Assembly: GCF_000472965.1 (NCBI RefSeq)
Contig: NZ_AXAU01000002.1
Location: 62,001 to 126,000 of the forward strand
Source of the DNA: Bradyrhizobium murdochi
GTDB lineage: Bacteria > Pseudomonadota > Alphaproteobacteria > Rhizobiales > Xanthobacteraceae
Direction of reading: 5' to 3'
Length of the DNA: 64,000 nt
Below are positions 1-9,025 of the stretch, piece after piece (position 1 is the first letter of the stretch; each line of letters starts with the position of its first letter). A program made the translations under genes and the position numbers. The notes beneath the pieces were generated by a model. The model saw only the letters and a program-made list of their open reading frames with translations, made no database searches and was not told the origin of the DNA.

Positions 1-1265
1 TCCTGCTGTCCACCGTCCGCTCCGCCGAGCAGGCGTCCGAGCAGTGACACGACCGTCTTCAGGGCATCCTTTTCGTTCTGCGGCAGGTTGAGGCGATCGA
101 CCAGCGACGAGAGCGTGCTCAGGATCTGATCGAACGGACCCCCGCTGGCTCCGTCCTGCTGATGGGCCGGAGCAACGTCACCGCCCTCACTGGCCCGCGG
201 AGCCGCAACGGGCTGAGGCTGCTGGCCACCGCCAACGCTGCCGGCGCCGTTCATCACGCGACCGAGCAGCGACACCACTGTCTTGAGCGCGTCCTTCTCC
301 TGCGGCGAGAGGTTCAGCCCGTCGATCACACCGTTGAGATTCTGCATGATCTGATCGTCGGTACCACCAGTACCCTGGGTCGGCCCAGTTCCTGCATAAC
401 CGTCAATATCCTTGATATTGTTTCCGGTGATTTCCTGGCCGTTCGGCAGCACAAGATCATCGATCTCGCCGTTCTTCGTCTTCATGACGGTGCCGTCTTC
501 ATACTGCTGATCGAGCGCCTGCCCTTGTCCGGACTTCAGCTCGGTCTTCAGATTGCCTTGGAAGCCGGTCATTTCGGCAGCCTGATCGCCACGCGTAATG
601 GCGACCTTTTCGATGTAGGTCTTGCCTTCGCCATTGGTCGGATCGATCGTGATCTTGGTGCCGTCGGGAAGTTCGAAGGTCGCGGGCTTGCGATGGAAGT
701 CGGTCTTGTCACCGTCGCCGGTCTCGATATGAGGGTCGCCCCAGACCTTGAACTTCTTGCCGGTCTGCTTGTCGGTGACTTCCAACTGGCCCTTGTGTTC
801 AGTGCTGGCGGTGATGCAGTAGCGGCCGGTGTCGACCGTGTTGCCGTTGACCTTGAACGGTTCGCCCGACCCGCCGCAGGACGAGCCGCCGGAGCTCGGA
901 GGTGTGGTCGGCTCAGTCGGCTCGGTCCCACCGCTGCCGTTGCAGCCGCACTGGCCACCTGGCCGACGCCCGCCACGACCCAGAACATCATCGCTGGCAA
1001 GCTGGCGCACGAGCCCGGAGAAGGACTGAAGCGCCGAACCCTGCGCATTCGGATCCTGGCCGGCCGAAACGAAGTTCAGCGCTCCCGTGATCAACCTGAC
1101 ACGTTCGCCGTCGCTCCATTGATCGCCGGACTGGCCTGCGCTTTTCAGGATATTCGCGAAGATCGACGCCACGTCCTGCTGCTCGTTCTGCTGTACGCCG
1201 CCGCCTGCAAGTTGCCCGAGGCGATCGGCATTGCCCATTATGCGCTGTGCGACATCTGAAATCAT
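1..1265 (-). CDS. NopE-like type III effector with GD-PH self-cleavage domain (partial)
   Basis: The visible 421 residues run off the left edge, so the C-terminus is missing. ATG at 1265 follows AAGGAG at good spacing. Residues 1-100 are Gln/Gly-rich and helical; 103-135 is a Gly/Ser/Cys linker; about 140-260 matches what I know as DUF1521, the metal-induced autocleavage domain of Bradyrhizobium NopE1/NopE2, with the cleavage motif WGDPH at residues 175-179 (cut between D177 and P178 in NopE1). The C-terminal part has two near-identical units sharing EKDALKTVVSLLGR. NopE proteins are T3SS effectors delivered into legume cells and cut on calcium binding; this role is transferred by family. A strong tts box lies 173 bp upstream, which supports TtsI-controlled expression. 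Unlike NopE1 as I remember it (two sites), only one GD-PH motif is seen here. Confidence 0.8.
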   Translation of the reverse strand, partial: MISDVAQRIMGNADRLGQLAGGGVQQNEQQDVASIFANILKSAGQSGDQWSDGERVRLITGALNFVSAGQDPNAQGSALQSFSGLVRQLASDDVLGRGGRRPGGQCGCNGSGGTEPTEPTTPPSSGGSSCGGSGEPFKVNGNTVDTGRYCITASTEHKGQLEVTDKQTGKKFKVWGDPHIETGDGDKTDFHRKPATFELPDGTKITIDPTNGEGKTYIEKVAITRGDQAAEMTGFQGNLKTELKSGQGQALDQQYEDGTVMKTKNGEIDDLVLPNGQEITGNNIKDIDGYAGTGPTQGTGGTDDQIMQNLNGVIDGLNLSPQEKDALKTVVSLLGRVMNGAGSVGGGQQPQPVAAPRASEGGDVAPAHQQDGASGGPFDQILSTLSSLVDRLNLPQNEKDALKTVVSLLGRLLGGADGGQQ

Positions 1266-1437
1266 GCTGCTTGCTCCTTCGCATCCCGTGATTGGTCAGT
1301 CGCAGAAACGACCGAACTATGTTCCTACCCGGCCTGCAACGGCGCTCGTTCCGTGCCGGCTTGGGTCAATTTTGATCGATGAACCTTGAAGGCGTGGGCA
1401 CCGCTAGCGTACCGCACGCCGGCTCATGGTCGTACGA

Positions 1438-1465
1438 TAGGCATGCAAGCTTTCGAGAACCTGAC
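1438..1465 (-). promoter_or_regulatory. tts box (TtsI-binding promoter element), strong
   Basis: Read on the minus strand it starts GTCAGGTTCTCGAAAGCT and ends with TA exactly 28 bp from the start, agreeing at every conserved position of the rhizobial tts-box consensus I remember. It lies 173 bp before the NopE-like gene and points at it. The rest of 1266-1628 shows no convincing gene. Confidence 0.85.
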
Positions 1466-1628
1466 GGGGATGCGGATTTTGCGGCGTCGCCAGTCGTCAA
1501 TAGAATCGCTATGAAATCTCGCGCCGACGAGACTTCCGTCACAACCCGATTGATCGTCTTGAAAGGATGATTGCGATCCGCGAACGCCAATGTCCTTGTG
1601 GTCCCGCCACTGCGAAGGACTCAAGTGG

Positions 1629-2000
1629 TCATTGCTGGCGTGCGCGTGCGGCCGCCGCATCCAGGCGCGCCGAGAGGTCGGCGTCGTAGACGAAGTTCGC
1701 GAAGAATTCGCCGTCCGGCGTCACCCGAAACGTCGCCTTGTTCCAAGGCTCGTGCGCGCTCGAGGTCATGATCGTCTGCAGCTTCTTGATGGCTTTGGCG
1801 ACCGCGTAATCGAGACGATCGACATCCAAATCGGCAACGCCTCGCTCCGCGGGGTCGCGCGTATAGTCTCCGGTAAATCCGGTCGACGTCTTCCAGATCT
1901 CGGTCTCAAGCCGGATTTCCTGCCACGGTTCGTCGACCGCGGCCACGAGCGCGTTCGCCACGAAATCGTAGATTTCCTCGACGGTATTCAATTCAGCCAT
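1629..2000 (-). CDS. YezG-like immunity protein for the upstream nuclease toxin
   Basis: A small acidic protein of 123 residues starting MAELNTVEEIYDF. ATG 2000 has GGGGAG seven bases upstream and lies 29 bp after the toxin stop; a longer frame upstream would overlap the toxin and is not needed. The layout (N-terminal helix, central EPWQEIRLETE, C-terminal FRVTPDGEFFANFVYD) resembles the YezG/DUF600 immunity family, which neutralises YeeF-type toxins carrying the same nuclease class as the upstream gene. Position directly downstream of a nuclease-tipped toxin on the same strand is the standard toxin-immunity order. The family assignment is by pattern and moderately secure; an immunity role is the best explanation of its position. 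Confidence 0.65.
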   Translation of the reverse strand: MAELNTVEEIYDFVANALVAAVDEPWQEIRLETEIWKTSTGFTGDYTRDPAERGVADLDVDRLDYAVAKAIKKLQTIMTSSAHEPWNKATFRVTPDGEFFANFVYDADLSARLDAAAARARQQ

Positions 2001-2029
2001 GCATCTGCTCCCCGTCGGCGTCGCGCAGC

Positions 2030-5000
2030 CTACTCGGTCGTATTCTCGAAGAAGCGCGTATGCTTCTTGCCGTCGATCCAGAACGTCACCCGAAACGCCA
2101 CCGGCCGTCTCGAATCGCCATCGAATTCGGCACGGATTCGCGCATCGACCGTCCTGTTCTGCTGAAGCGCGGTCCGCCACTCCTGCTCCATGTTATACCA
2201 GTCGCCGCCGCTCCCGTTCAACTCACGCGTCATCGGGTGATAATTGATCTGCTCGCCGGGGCCGTCGAACATCGCCGCGAACAGGTGTCCGCCCTGATCG
2301 CCCTCGATGGCGTCCTTGATTCCGCCGACCTCCGCGGCCCTGCCCTGCTGGTGCGTATTGCGGTCGTGGCGGTTCAGGTAGACCCGTCCCCTGGCTTCCA
2401 CAACGCGGCCGGTCTCATCCGTCGTATAGGTATAGCGTCCCACGACGTAATCGGTGTTGGGCGCCAGTTCGCCGTTCAGTGCCTGGTTCCAGCCGTCGGC
2501 CTTGTTCCCCGGTTCGAGCACGATGCGCGCGCGCTCACCGGGCTGGCCGCGTGTGTTTCGGGCTTCGATCGCCGCGCGGGACGGGTCGCGCACGAACGAG
2601 CCGACATCTTCGGCCAATTGATCCAGGTGCTGCTGATCGAGCGCATTCTCCCTGACGATGTCGGCCCGCCGCTGCGCGGTGAGGCCTGGGTCGGCCAATT
2701 CGCGCGATCGCATCTCGATTCGCTCGCGGACCTTGCTGATATCGATCCGCGCTGCCCAGCCGACCGTGCCGGCTTGGGGCTCGCCATGCGCGGCAAAGAA
2801 GCTTCGGATCTGGCCCTCGAGCGTGAGGCTTCGCTGCATATTTTGTGCGGTCGCGACATGCAGGTCGATATCGGCCGCTGTTGCCTGCGGACCATGCCTG
2901 ATACCCCGGACTGCGCCCGTCGCCGGATCGTAGTCAATCCGAACCGCGTTACCCTGCAACGAGCCGTCGGGGATGACTTGCGGCGCGAAGTTGCGCAAGA
3001 GCCCGTCGCGCACGGCAATGGGGTTGAACATGTCGCCCGGCCGTAAGCCGCCGGCGCGCATCGCAGCGCCGGTGCCGGCGGCCCAGAACCCCATGGACAA
3101 CAGCGATTGCGCGCGCTGTTCGCCCGACATCTCTGTCCAGTGGCGCGACAGATAGATGCTCTCGTTGGCGATTGCCGCCGTATCGACAATTGCCGCGCCT
3201 GCCTGCACGTAGCCATGGATCGATGCTTCGACCGGCGCGATCGCGCGGCCGGCACGCCCGAGCTGGGCGAGCCGGGCGGCGCTGCCAAATGCGCCGATCG
3301 ACAACGCACTCGCCCCGACATTCAGCCACAGCCCGCGCGCGGTTTCGTCGCTGAAGGGATCGATCGACTGACCATGATCGGCACGGTCTGCAAGTTCACT
3401 GCCGCTGCGGTATGCACCCCACGCGCCGGCGCCAACGGCGACCGCTCCGGCTCCGATCACGACCGGCGTTGCGAGACCCCCGGTGCCGACGATCAGAACG
3501 CCGCCGGCGACGATACCGCCAACCAGCGCAGCCTTGTCGAGCGCCTGGGTAAAGTGCTCGCCGAAAGTATCGACTGTCTTCGGCGTGTTGCCGTGCTCGA
3601 GCGCGACGGCTCCGTCAGGACGGGTGGTCAGATGTCCGCCGGATGGATAGGTCATCGACCCCGGCGGAAGCTGATTGTTTTCCCGCCAGTCATCGAAGTT
3701 GTCGTACGCGCGCCCGATATTATCGACGAAGTGCTCGCACCCATCGGCGCCGGTGACGCGAAAGAGCGGTAGCTGGACCGGGCCGGTGTTCGCGCCCGAA
3801 TGGGCAACCGGCAGAACCGTCACCTGCGCGGCGTCGCCGCCCGCCACTGCGCGAATTTGGTCGGTGATGGCGCGAACCGCCGCAGCGTGTTCGCCGCTGC
3901 CATAGAGTGAGAGTTCGCCACGCGAGACGGCCGCCTGAACTTGCGCAAAGCTTGTGCCGGGTGGCAGCGCCGGCGGCATGCCCATCGCAAAGCCGATGGT
4001 ATTGTCCAGATCCGTTCCGCGCAGATGCTGCGGCGCGTCGCCCCGCGCGGACAGAAAGCGTTGGGCGGCCGCCTGTGCCTGCGGCTCGACAATCGCACGA
4101 TTGGTCCAGGGATCGTCCGCTTGCCGCAGCGTATCGGCGGTGATCGCCGGATTCATGCGAATGGTCGCAAGCGCATCTATGCGCGCCGCAAGCGGCGCCT
4201 TGTCCGCGCCCTGCGAGCCCAGCAGTTCTCGTCCCTGCCGGGTTTCGAGGATGCCGCCAAGCCGTTCGGCCTCCGCGCGCTGCTGCGCAGAATCATCGGG
4301 ATGCCATTCGCGTGCGAGCGCATGCGCCATCGTCTGGCGCAGCGTCGGCACGGTGCTGTAGTCGATCGCCGATGTTCCGGCGAATGCGTTCTGCACGAAC
4401 GCACTCGCAGCTTCCGAATGGGGTCTCTGATTGAGCGCCGACAATGCGCGCTCGCGCATCGATGCGGTCGTCTGTCCGGCGAAAGCCGCCGACGCATCAG
4501 TTGAGAGCGCACGGGCAAAGCCCGCCGCGTCTTCGGGCCGCAGCGCGGTCAGCATATTCCGTAGCGGCTCGAGATTTGCGGGCGCGCTTCCCGCCGGACC
4601 TGATACGGCCGTGATGGCGGTGACGGCATAGGAGGCAGCCGTCATCCGGCGTTGCCACTGCTCGCCGGATTGCGCAGCGGCGATCGCGGGATCGCGCGCA
4701 AGCTCGGCCGCCTCCAGCGCCGTGCGCTCGGCGACGACGGCGCGTAGTTCAGGCGCGTCGCCCAGCGATCGCGCAAGACGGGCGACGCCGCCCGACCCCT
4801 CGCCGCGGCCCGCGGTCCAGCGATCGAGCATCCGATCCATCAATAACAGCTGCTGTTGCTGGTCGAGTTCTCCGAGCTCAGACTGTCCACGCAGCGCGCC
4901 GATGACCTTCTCGGTCGTCGAAGTCTGACCGATACCGAGGAAACCTCCGCTGGGGTCCGACCGCCGCTCGACCCAATCTGAAACTTGTTGCCGGCGCTGC

Positions 5001-5221
5001 GGCGAGACTTCCTGCGTCGCCGTCGCCGCGATATCGACCGAATTATCGTTGGCGCTCCGGACTGAGGTATCGCCCGCATTGACGGGCGATCTCGCCGCTT
5101 GCTCTGATGCCCGTGCCGCGTCGATAGCGTCCTGAAACCCCGTATCCGGCGCTTCCGATCGGTTTTCGTTCCGTGGAGTGTCGCGTCGCTCGGCAGCGAC
5201 AGCACTGGCTCGTGGCGACAT
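2030..5221 (-). CDS. Polymorphic-toxin-like protein with C-terminal DNA/RNA non-specific endonuclease domain, candidate T3SS substrate
   Basis: 1063 residues; ATG 5221 is chosen because GGAGG precedes it closely, whereas an in-frame ATG at 5254 lacks a ribosome site. The N-terminus is Ser/Arg/Ala-rich and disordered, as in type III secretion signals. A long helical region follows. Around residues 480-540 is a segment with DNIGRAYDNFDDWRENN that I tentatively link to DUF4781, then a hydrophobic Gly/Val stretch (about 560-610) of the type used for membrane passage. Residues about 900-1063 match the Endonuclea_NS_2 nuclease fold: arginine-rich start, DQGGHLFAAMF with the catalytic His, an Asn-Pro-type loop, WYNMEQEW, and a final beta strand pair. 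No Sec signal is seen. A YezG-like gene follows and a tts-box-like element precedes it, so it is probably a TtsI-controlled T3SS cargo; the target (host or rival bacterium) is unknown. Confidence 0.75.
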   Translation of the reverse strand: MSPRASAVAAERRDTPRNENRSEAPDTGFQDAIDAARASEQAARSPVNAGDTSVRSANDNSVDIAATATQEVSPQRRQQVSDWVERRSDPSGGFLGIGQTSTTEKVIGALRGQSELGELDQQQQLLLMDRMLDRWTAGRGEGSGGVARLARSLGDAPELRAVVAERTALEAAELARDPAIAAAQSGEQWQRRMTAASYAVTAITAVSGPAGSAPANLEPLRNMLTALRPEDAAGFARALSTDASAAFAGQTTASMRERALSALNQRPHSEAASAFVQNAFAGTSAIDYSTVPTLRQTMAHALAREWHPDDSAQQRAEAERLGGILETRQGRELLGSQGADKAPLAARIDALATIRMNPAITADTLRQADDPWTNRAIVEPQAQAAAQRFLSARGDAPQHLRGTDLDNTIGFAMGMPPALPPGTSFAQVQAAVSRGELSLYGSGEHAAAVRAITDQIRAVAGGDAAQVTVLPVAHSGANTGPVQLPLFRVTGADGCEHFVDNIGRAYDNFDDWRENNQLPPGSMTYPSGGHLTTRPDGAVALEHGNTPKTVDTFGEHFTQALDKAALVGGIVAGGVLIVGTGGLATPVVIGAGAVAVGAGAWGAYRSGSELADRADHGQSIDPFSDETARGLWLNVGASALSIGAFGSAARLAQLGRAGRAIAPVEASIHGYVQAGAAIVDTAAIANESIYLSRHWTEMSGEQRAQSLLSMGFWAAGTGAAMRAGGLRPGDMFNPIAVRDGLLRNFAPQVIPDGSLQGNAVRIDYDPATGAVRGIRHGPQATAADIDLHVATAQNMQRSLTLEGQIRSFFAAHGEPQAGTVGWAARIDISKVRERIEMRSRELADPGLTAQRRADIVRENALDQQHLDQLAEDVGSFVRDPSRAAIEARNTRGQPGERARIVLEPGNKADGWNQALNGELAPNTDYVVGRYTYTTDETGRVVEARGRVYLNRHDRNTHQQGRAAEVGGIKDAIEGDQGGHLFAAMFDGPGEQINYHPMTRELNGSGGDWYNMEQEWRTALQQNRTVDARIRAEFDGDSRRPVAFRVTFWIDGKKHTRFFENTTE

Positions 5222-5320
5222 GTTGCCTCCGTTGACATGCGGAGCGTCGATCAACTTTCGCCACGGCCGGCCTCGACGGCATCATGCATGCATCGGCGAG
5301 CGTGGCAGTCGCTGCCAACC

Positions 5321-5348
5321 TAGCGTTCAAAGCTGATGCGAAGCTGAC
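5321..5348 (-). promoter_or_regulatory. Degenerate tts box before the nuclease toxin
   Basis: On the minus strand it begins GTCAGCTTCGCATCAGCT and ends with TA at position 28, keeping GTCAG.TT, the AGCT end and the terminal TA at the right spacing, but losing the central TCG and one A. It lies 100 bp before the toxin start in the correct orientation. Confidence 0.55.
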
Positions 5349-5366
5349 GCCACAGGGCCGGACGTG

Positions 5367-6014
5367 CTATCGAACGTTGGCGGTTCCCAGCGTCTTCGAG
5401 AGCGCGAGGTTGTTGCGCGCCGCGCGATCGTCGGGCGCAACTGCAAGAGCGCGGTCATAGTGGCGCTGCGCCTCCTGATGCCGACCGACTGCATCGAGTG
5501 CTATTCCGGCGCCATTGAGCGCTTTGACGTTTTGCGGATGCCGTTCGAGGATGGCGCCGAACGCTACGAGGGCTTCTGCATGCTGCTGTCGCCCGAGCAT
5601 GACCTGCGCGAGGCCAACCTCACCATCGACATTGCCGGGCGCTACCGCAAGCGCCTCGCGAAACGCGGCCTCTGCTCCGTCGAAGTCGCCGTTGCGCATG
5701 AGCGCGCGCCCGAGATCGATCTTGGGCTGCGCTGCGGACGGCTGACGTTCCGCGATCCGCCGATAGATATTTGCTGCGTTTAGCGCGTTTCCGCTGCTCT
5801 CGGCGGCCTGGGCCAGCCGCGTCAGCGCCGCGGTGTCGAGGTTGGCGCTGCTCGCCGGAGGCTCGGATGATCCGGCGACGGTGCCGAGTTGTGCTCCGGC
5901 TCCGGCGCAGGCGCTGACGCCAAGGGCAAGCAACGGTAGCGCGAGCGAGCGCAACCACTTCGATCCTACGCACGATCCCGACGGCCGCGGACCCTGACTC
6001 AACACGCACCTCAC
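5367..6014 (-). CDS. TPR lipoprotein of the T3SS locus (Y4yS-like)
   Basis: 215 residues from a GTG start 18 bp after the SctV stop. Residues 15-36 form a lipoprotein signal ending VSAC, so the mature protein should be lipid-anchored in the envelope. Residues about 55-205 hold TPR helices of the form ALMRNGDFDGAEAAFREALAV. In NGR234 the gene next to rhcV (y4yS) also encodes a TPR protein, so this is the positional counterpart. TPR lipoproteins next to secretins can act as pilotins or assembly factors, but no such role is shown here. Start choice is uncertain because several GTG/TTG codons are in frame. Confidence 0.7.
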   Translation of the reverse strand: MRCVLSQGPRPSGSCVGSKWLRSLALPLLALGVSACAGAGAQLGTVAGSSEPPASSANLDTAALTRLAQAAESSGNALNAANIYRRIAERQPSAAQPKIDLGRALMRNGDFDGAEAAFREALAVAPGNVDGEVGLAQVMLGRQQHAEALVAFGAILERHPQNVKALNGAGIALDAVGRHQEAQRHYDRALAVAPDDRAARNNLALSKTLGTANVR

Positions 6015-6032
6015 GGCTATCCAGCCGTGCGG

Positions 6033-8195
6033 TCATCCGACGGCCGGTACGACACCCTGTGGAAACGATCCAGATCGCGGAGCCGTATCGGAGCCAAAGC
6101 TCCCGGCGAGTCCAATCGTACCGACCGGTTGAATGGTAAAGTCGCTTGCCAACTCTTGATACGAAAGAACGGGAATGTCCAGACCGTTGCGCACGAGGAA
6201 GCCACGCACAAAGCGGCGGATGTCCATCGACGTCAAAATCACCGGCCGATTGCGATCCGAATGCGCATTTGCTCCGATGCGGCGAACCCGTTGCAAGAGC
6301 CCTTCCGAAACCTTGTCCTCCAGAACGAGATAGGGACCGACCGCGGTATCGCGGACTGCGCTGCGGATCGTGTCTTCTGCCGCACGCTCGATCATGTAGG
6401 CAGGCACAATCCTGTGGGCGTTCGCATGTTTATGACAGATTTGCCGCTTCAGTGCGGCGCGGACGTACTCGGTCAGAAGCACGACATTCGGCTCCTTTTC
6501 GCCCCATTCGGCGAGCGCTTCAAGAACCAGCCGGGGATTGCGAACCGAGACGCCCTCATCGACCAGGCGCCGCAGCACATCGGCTATCCTCTGCACCGGG
6601 ATGGTACGCGTCACTTCTTTCACAAGTTCACCATACCGGCCTTCCAGCCGCGTGAGCAGCGCCCTGGTTTCCTGAATGCCGATAAATCGTGCAGCATTGC
6701 GCGCGAGCACCTCTTGCGCACGGGCAGCAATGACATCCGTGCAGTCGCGGTAGCCGATGCCGGCCGCCGACAGCGAACTCTCGTGTGCTGCATCGATCCA
6801 GACCTGATCGGACGATCTGGCATCGCCATCGGTGTGCGCCGAGATTCCGGCGAGTTCCAAATTCACGGGATCGTCACACAGCAGTAGCCGCTGCGGATCA
6901 ACGTAACCCTCCTCTACCGGTACGCCTTCCACCTCGATCCGAAATCGTGACGTGCCAAGCGTCGAATCGAAAACGACGCCAACCTCCGGTATCAGAATGC
7001 CCAGCGTATCGGCCAAACTGGCACGCGATGCATCAAGCTTCGATCGCAGATTCTGCATCTCTGCGGTGGAACGCAGATGGTCCGCCAGCAGAACGATGAC
7101 CGGCGGCGCTTCTGCAGGCGCCGCCTGGCGCATCTCTCGCGCGCGCGACGGGGCGTTCGCGCGCGCGTCGCCTGCTCTCGCCATGTCTTCCTTGGCGATC
7201 CCCCCATCCTCGTCGCCCGCATTCGATCTCGTTCCTGCGACCAGACTTCCTGCGCCGAACGCGAGTGCAAGCACCAGGAATACCGCTGTCGGAAAGCCGG
7301 GGATCAAGCCCATGGCAAGCAGGACGATCGCGGCCAGCCGCAGCGCGCGCCGATCTGCGGATAGCTGGCCGGCGATATCGCGTCCAAGGTCTAGCCTGCT
7401 GTCGCCGGTTACCCGCGTGACGACCGTCGCCGCGGTAATCGAAAGCATCAAGGCCGGAATCTGCGAAATCAGCGCATCGCCGATCGTCAGCAGCGTGTAC
7501 TCGCGCACAGCCTGCACCAATGGCATGCCGCGGCTTAACGTGCCGACCGCGATACCGCCGATCAGGTTCACGACAATGACGACCAACCCGGCGATGGCGT
7601 CGCCCTTGACGAACTTCATGGCGCCGTCCATCGCCCCGTAGAGCTGGCTTTCCTGCTCGAGGCGACCGCGCCGGCGCCTTGCCTCGACCTGATCGATGTC
7701 GCCGTTTCGCAATTCGGCGTCGATCGCCATCTGCTTGCCCGGCAGCGCATCGAGAATGAAGCGCGCACCCACCTCGGCGACGCGCTCCGCACCCTTCGCG
7801 ATGACGATGAACTGCACCACCGTGATGATGAGGAAGACCACCAGGCCGACCAGAACGCTGCCGGCGATGACAAATTCGCCGAATGTCCGGACGATGTCGC
7901 CTGCGTTGGCCTGGGTGAGAATGAGGCGGGTCGTGCTGATGGTGAGTGCCAGCCGGAAGACCGTCGACAGCAATATGATACCCGGCAATGTAGAGAATTC
8001 GAGCGGGCTCAACACATAGAGCGACACCATCAGCAACAGAACTGCAAATCCGAGATTGAAGCCGATCAGCAGGTCGACCAGCAGCAATGGCATGGGAAGG
8101 ATCATCATCGCGACGGTGAGCACGAGCACCAGCGCGATCATCAGATCCGGACTGCCGGGCGCCCGGGCAACCAGCGTCTTCAGTCGTTCCATCAT
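6033..8195 (-). CDS. rhcV: T3SS export gate protein SctV (RhcV)
   Basis: 720 residues, the usual length of the FHIPEP/LcrD family. Residues 1-330 carry about eight membrane helices; the family signature sits near residues 135-165 (VAEVGARFILDALPGKQMAI). The C-terminal cytoplasmic domain from about 370 builds the nonameric ring that receives chaperone-substrate complexes. Its ATG overlaps the stop of the preceding small TPR gene by four bases, so translation is coupled. Assignment is secure from the signature and the T3SS context. Confidence 0.97.
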   Translation of the reverse strand: MMERLKTLVARAPGSPDLMIALVLVLTVAMMILPMPLLLVDLLIGFNLGFAVLLLMVSLYVLSPLEFSTLPGIILLSTVFRLALTISTTRLILTQANAGDIVRTFGEFVIAGSVLVGLVVFLIITVVQFIVIAKGAERVAEVGARFILDALPGKQMAIDAELRNGDIDQVEARRRRGRLEQESQLYGAMDGAMKFVKGDAIAGLVVIVVNLIGGIAVGTLSRGMPLVQAVREYTLLTIGDALISQIPALMLSITAATVVTRVTGDSRLDLGRDIAGQLSADRRALRLAAIVLLAMGLIPGFPTAVFLVLALAFGAGSLVAGTRSNAGDEDGGIAKEDMARAGDARANAPSRAREMRQAAPAEAPPVIVLLADHLRSTAEMQNLRSKLDASRASLADTLGILIPEVGVVFDSTLGTSRFRIEVEGVPVEEGYVDPQRLLLCDDPVNLELAGISAHTDGDARSSDQVWIDAAHESSLSAAGIGYRDCTDVIAARAQEVLARNAARFIGIQETRALLTRLEGRYGELVKEVTRTIPVQRIADVLRRLVDEGVSVRNPRLVLEALAEWGEKEPNVVLLTEYVRAALKRQICHKHANAHRIVPAYMIERAAEDTIRSAVRDTAVGPYLVLEDKVSEGLLQRVRRIGANAHSDRNRPVILTSMDIRRFVRGFLVRNGLDIPVLSYQELASDFTIQPVGTIGLAGSFGSDTAPRSGSFPQGVVPAVG

Positions 8196-8599
8196 TCGCG
8201 CCCTCCATGCGACCGGGCAACCACAAACTGATCAAACCGCCGGCGTGCGTCGGCCAAGTGCCCCTCGAGCCGCAGCGCATGGCTTCGCAGCAACAGAAGC
8301 GGTGCCTCCGATGCCGGATTGGTATCCAGATCGTCCAGGCGATCGATCGCGGCAAGCGCGGCCGCCCCGTCCTTGTTCGCGAGGTGCGCGTACGCCATCA
8401 TCCTGATTGCTTCGACATCGTCGGGCCGCGCCCGCACGACGAGGCGCAGCAGCGCGAGCGCGCGGCGGCACTGTCCGCAGGCCACGTAGACATAAGCGAG
8501 CGCGCAGAGCAGATCGCGCTGATCGGAGCCGACCATCGCGCCTGAACGATGCTGCTGCGGATCGTCGGACGGGTCGGACTTCCGCATCACGCCACGCAT
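8192..8599 (-). CDS. Small TPR-type T3SS chaperone, SctY-like
   Basis: 135 residues, rich in paired helices of TPR type (LLCALAYVYVACGQCRRALA, then AIRMMAYAHLANKDGAAALA). No signal peptide, so cytoplasmic. The order 131-residue gene, this TPR gene, sctV repeats the yscX-yscY-yscV order of Yersinia, where YscY is a TPR chaperone for YscX and the complex binds YscV. That parallel is an inference from order and fold, since identity is too low to judge by eye. Overlaps sctV by ATGA. Confidence 0.6.
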   Translation of the reverse strand: MRGVMRKSDPSDDPQQHRSGAMVGSDQRDLLCALAYVYVACGQCRRALALLRLVVRARPDDVEAIRMMAYAHLANKDGAAALAAIDRLDDLDTNPASEAPLLLLRSHALRLEGHLADARRRFDQFVVARSHGGRE

Positions 8600-8605
8600 G
8601 GCACA

Positions 8606-9001
8606 CTAACCTTCGACCAGGCTGTTGCTGTTCTGGCGCAATTGCGATAGCCGCTTGAGTTCGCGCCGGATGGTCAACACCCCCTCGCGAACGAGTCGCT
8701 CGTCCGCGCTGCCGGCCAAGTCCGACTGCAATTGCTCGAGCAGCGCGCGATGGCGCTCTGCCTGCAGGACGTGCGGATTGCGCAGCCGCGGCATCACGAA
8801 TGTCATCAGCGCGTCGACCAGATTTCGGCCTGCAAAGCCCGAAGCGGCGTCGGGCCGATCGGCCCGCGAAATGATGGTTTGCGCCTCGTCCAGATGCCTG
8901 CGGGTGACGCCGTCAAGGCCCGGTGTGGCGAGCGTTCGTTCGATCGCGGCGTCGAGGCGCACGCCGGGCGGCAGGCTGGTCAGCTTCGGCATCGTCCGCA
9001 C
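8606..9001 (-). CDS. Small T3SS protein in SctX position
   Basis: 131 residues from GTG 9001; an ATG at 8992 is equally possible and has a better-spaced G-rich site. Mostly helical with a charged, coiled C-terminal half (LTIRRELKRLSQLRQNSN). No signal peptide or membrane segment. It sits between sctD and the SctY-like TPR gene, the place of yscX in Ysc-type systems, where the product is an early secreted export component. I cannot confirm homology by motif, so the name is positional only. Confidence 0.5.
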   Translation of the reverse strand: MRTMPKLTSLPPGVRLDAAIERTLATPGLDGVTRRHLDEAQTIISRADRPDAASGFAGRNLVDALMTFVMPRLRNPHVLQAERHRALLEQLQSDLAGSADERLVREGVLTIRRELKRLSQLRQNSNSLVEG

Positions 9002-9025
9002 CCCGCTCCGGTCAAGGTGAACGCA

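Noticed and set aside
162..1259. Long plus-strand frame opposite the NopE-like gene
   Set aside because: The minus frame has family motifs, a ribosome site and a tts box; the plus frame has none and is a GC-rich shadow.
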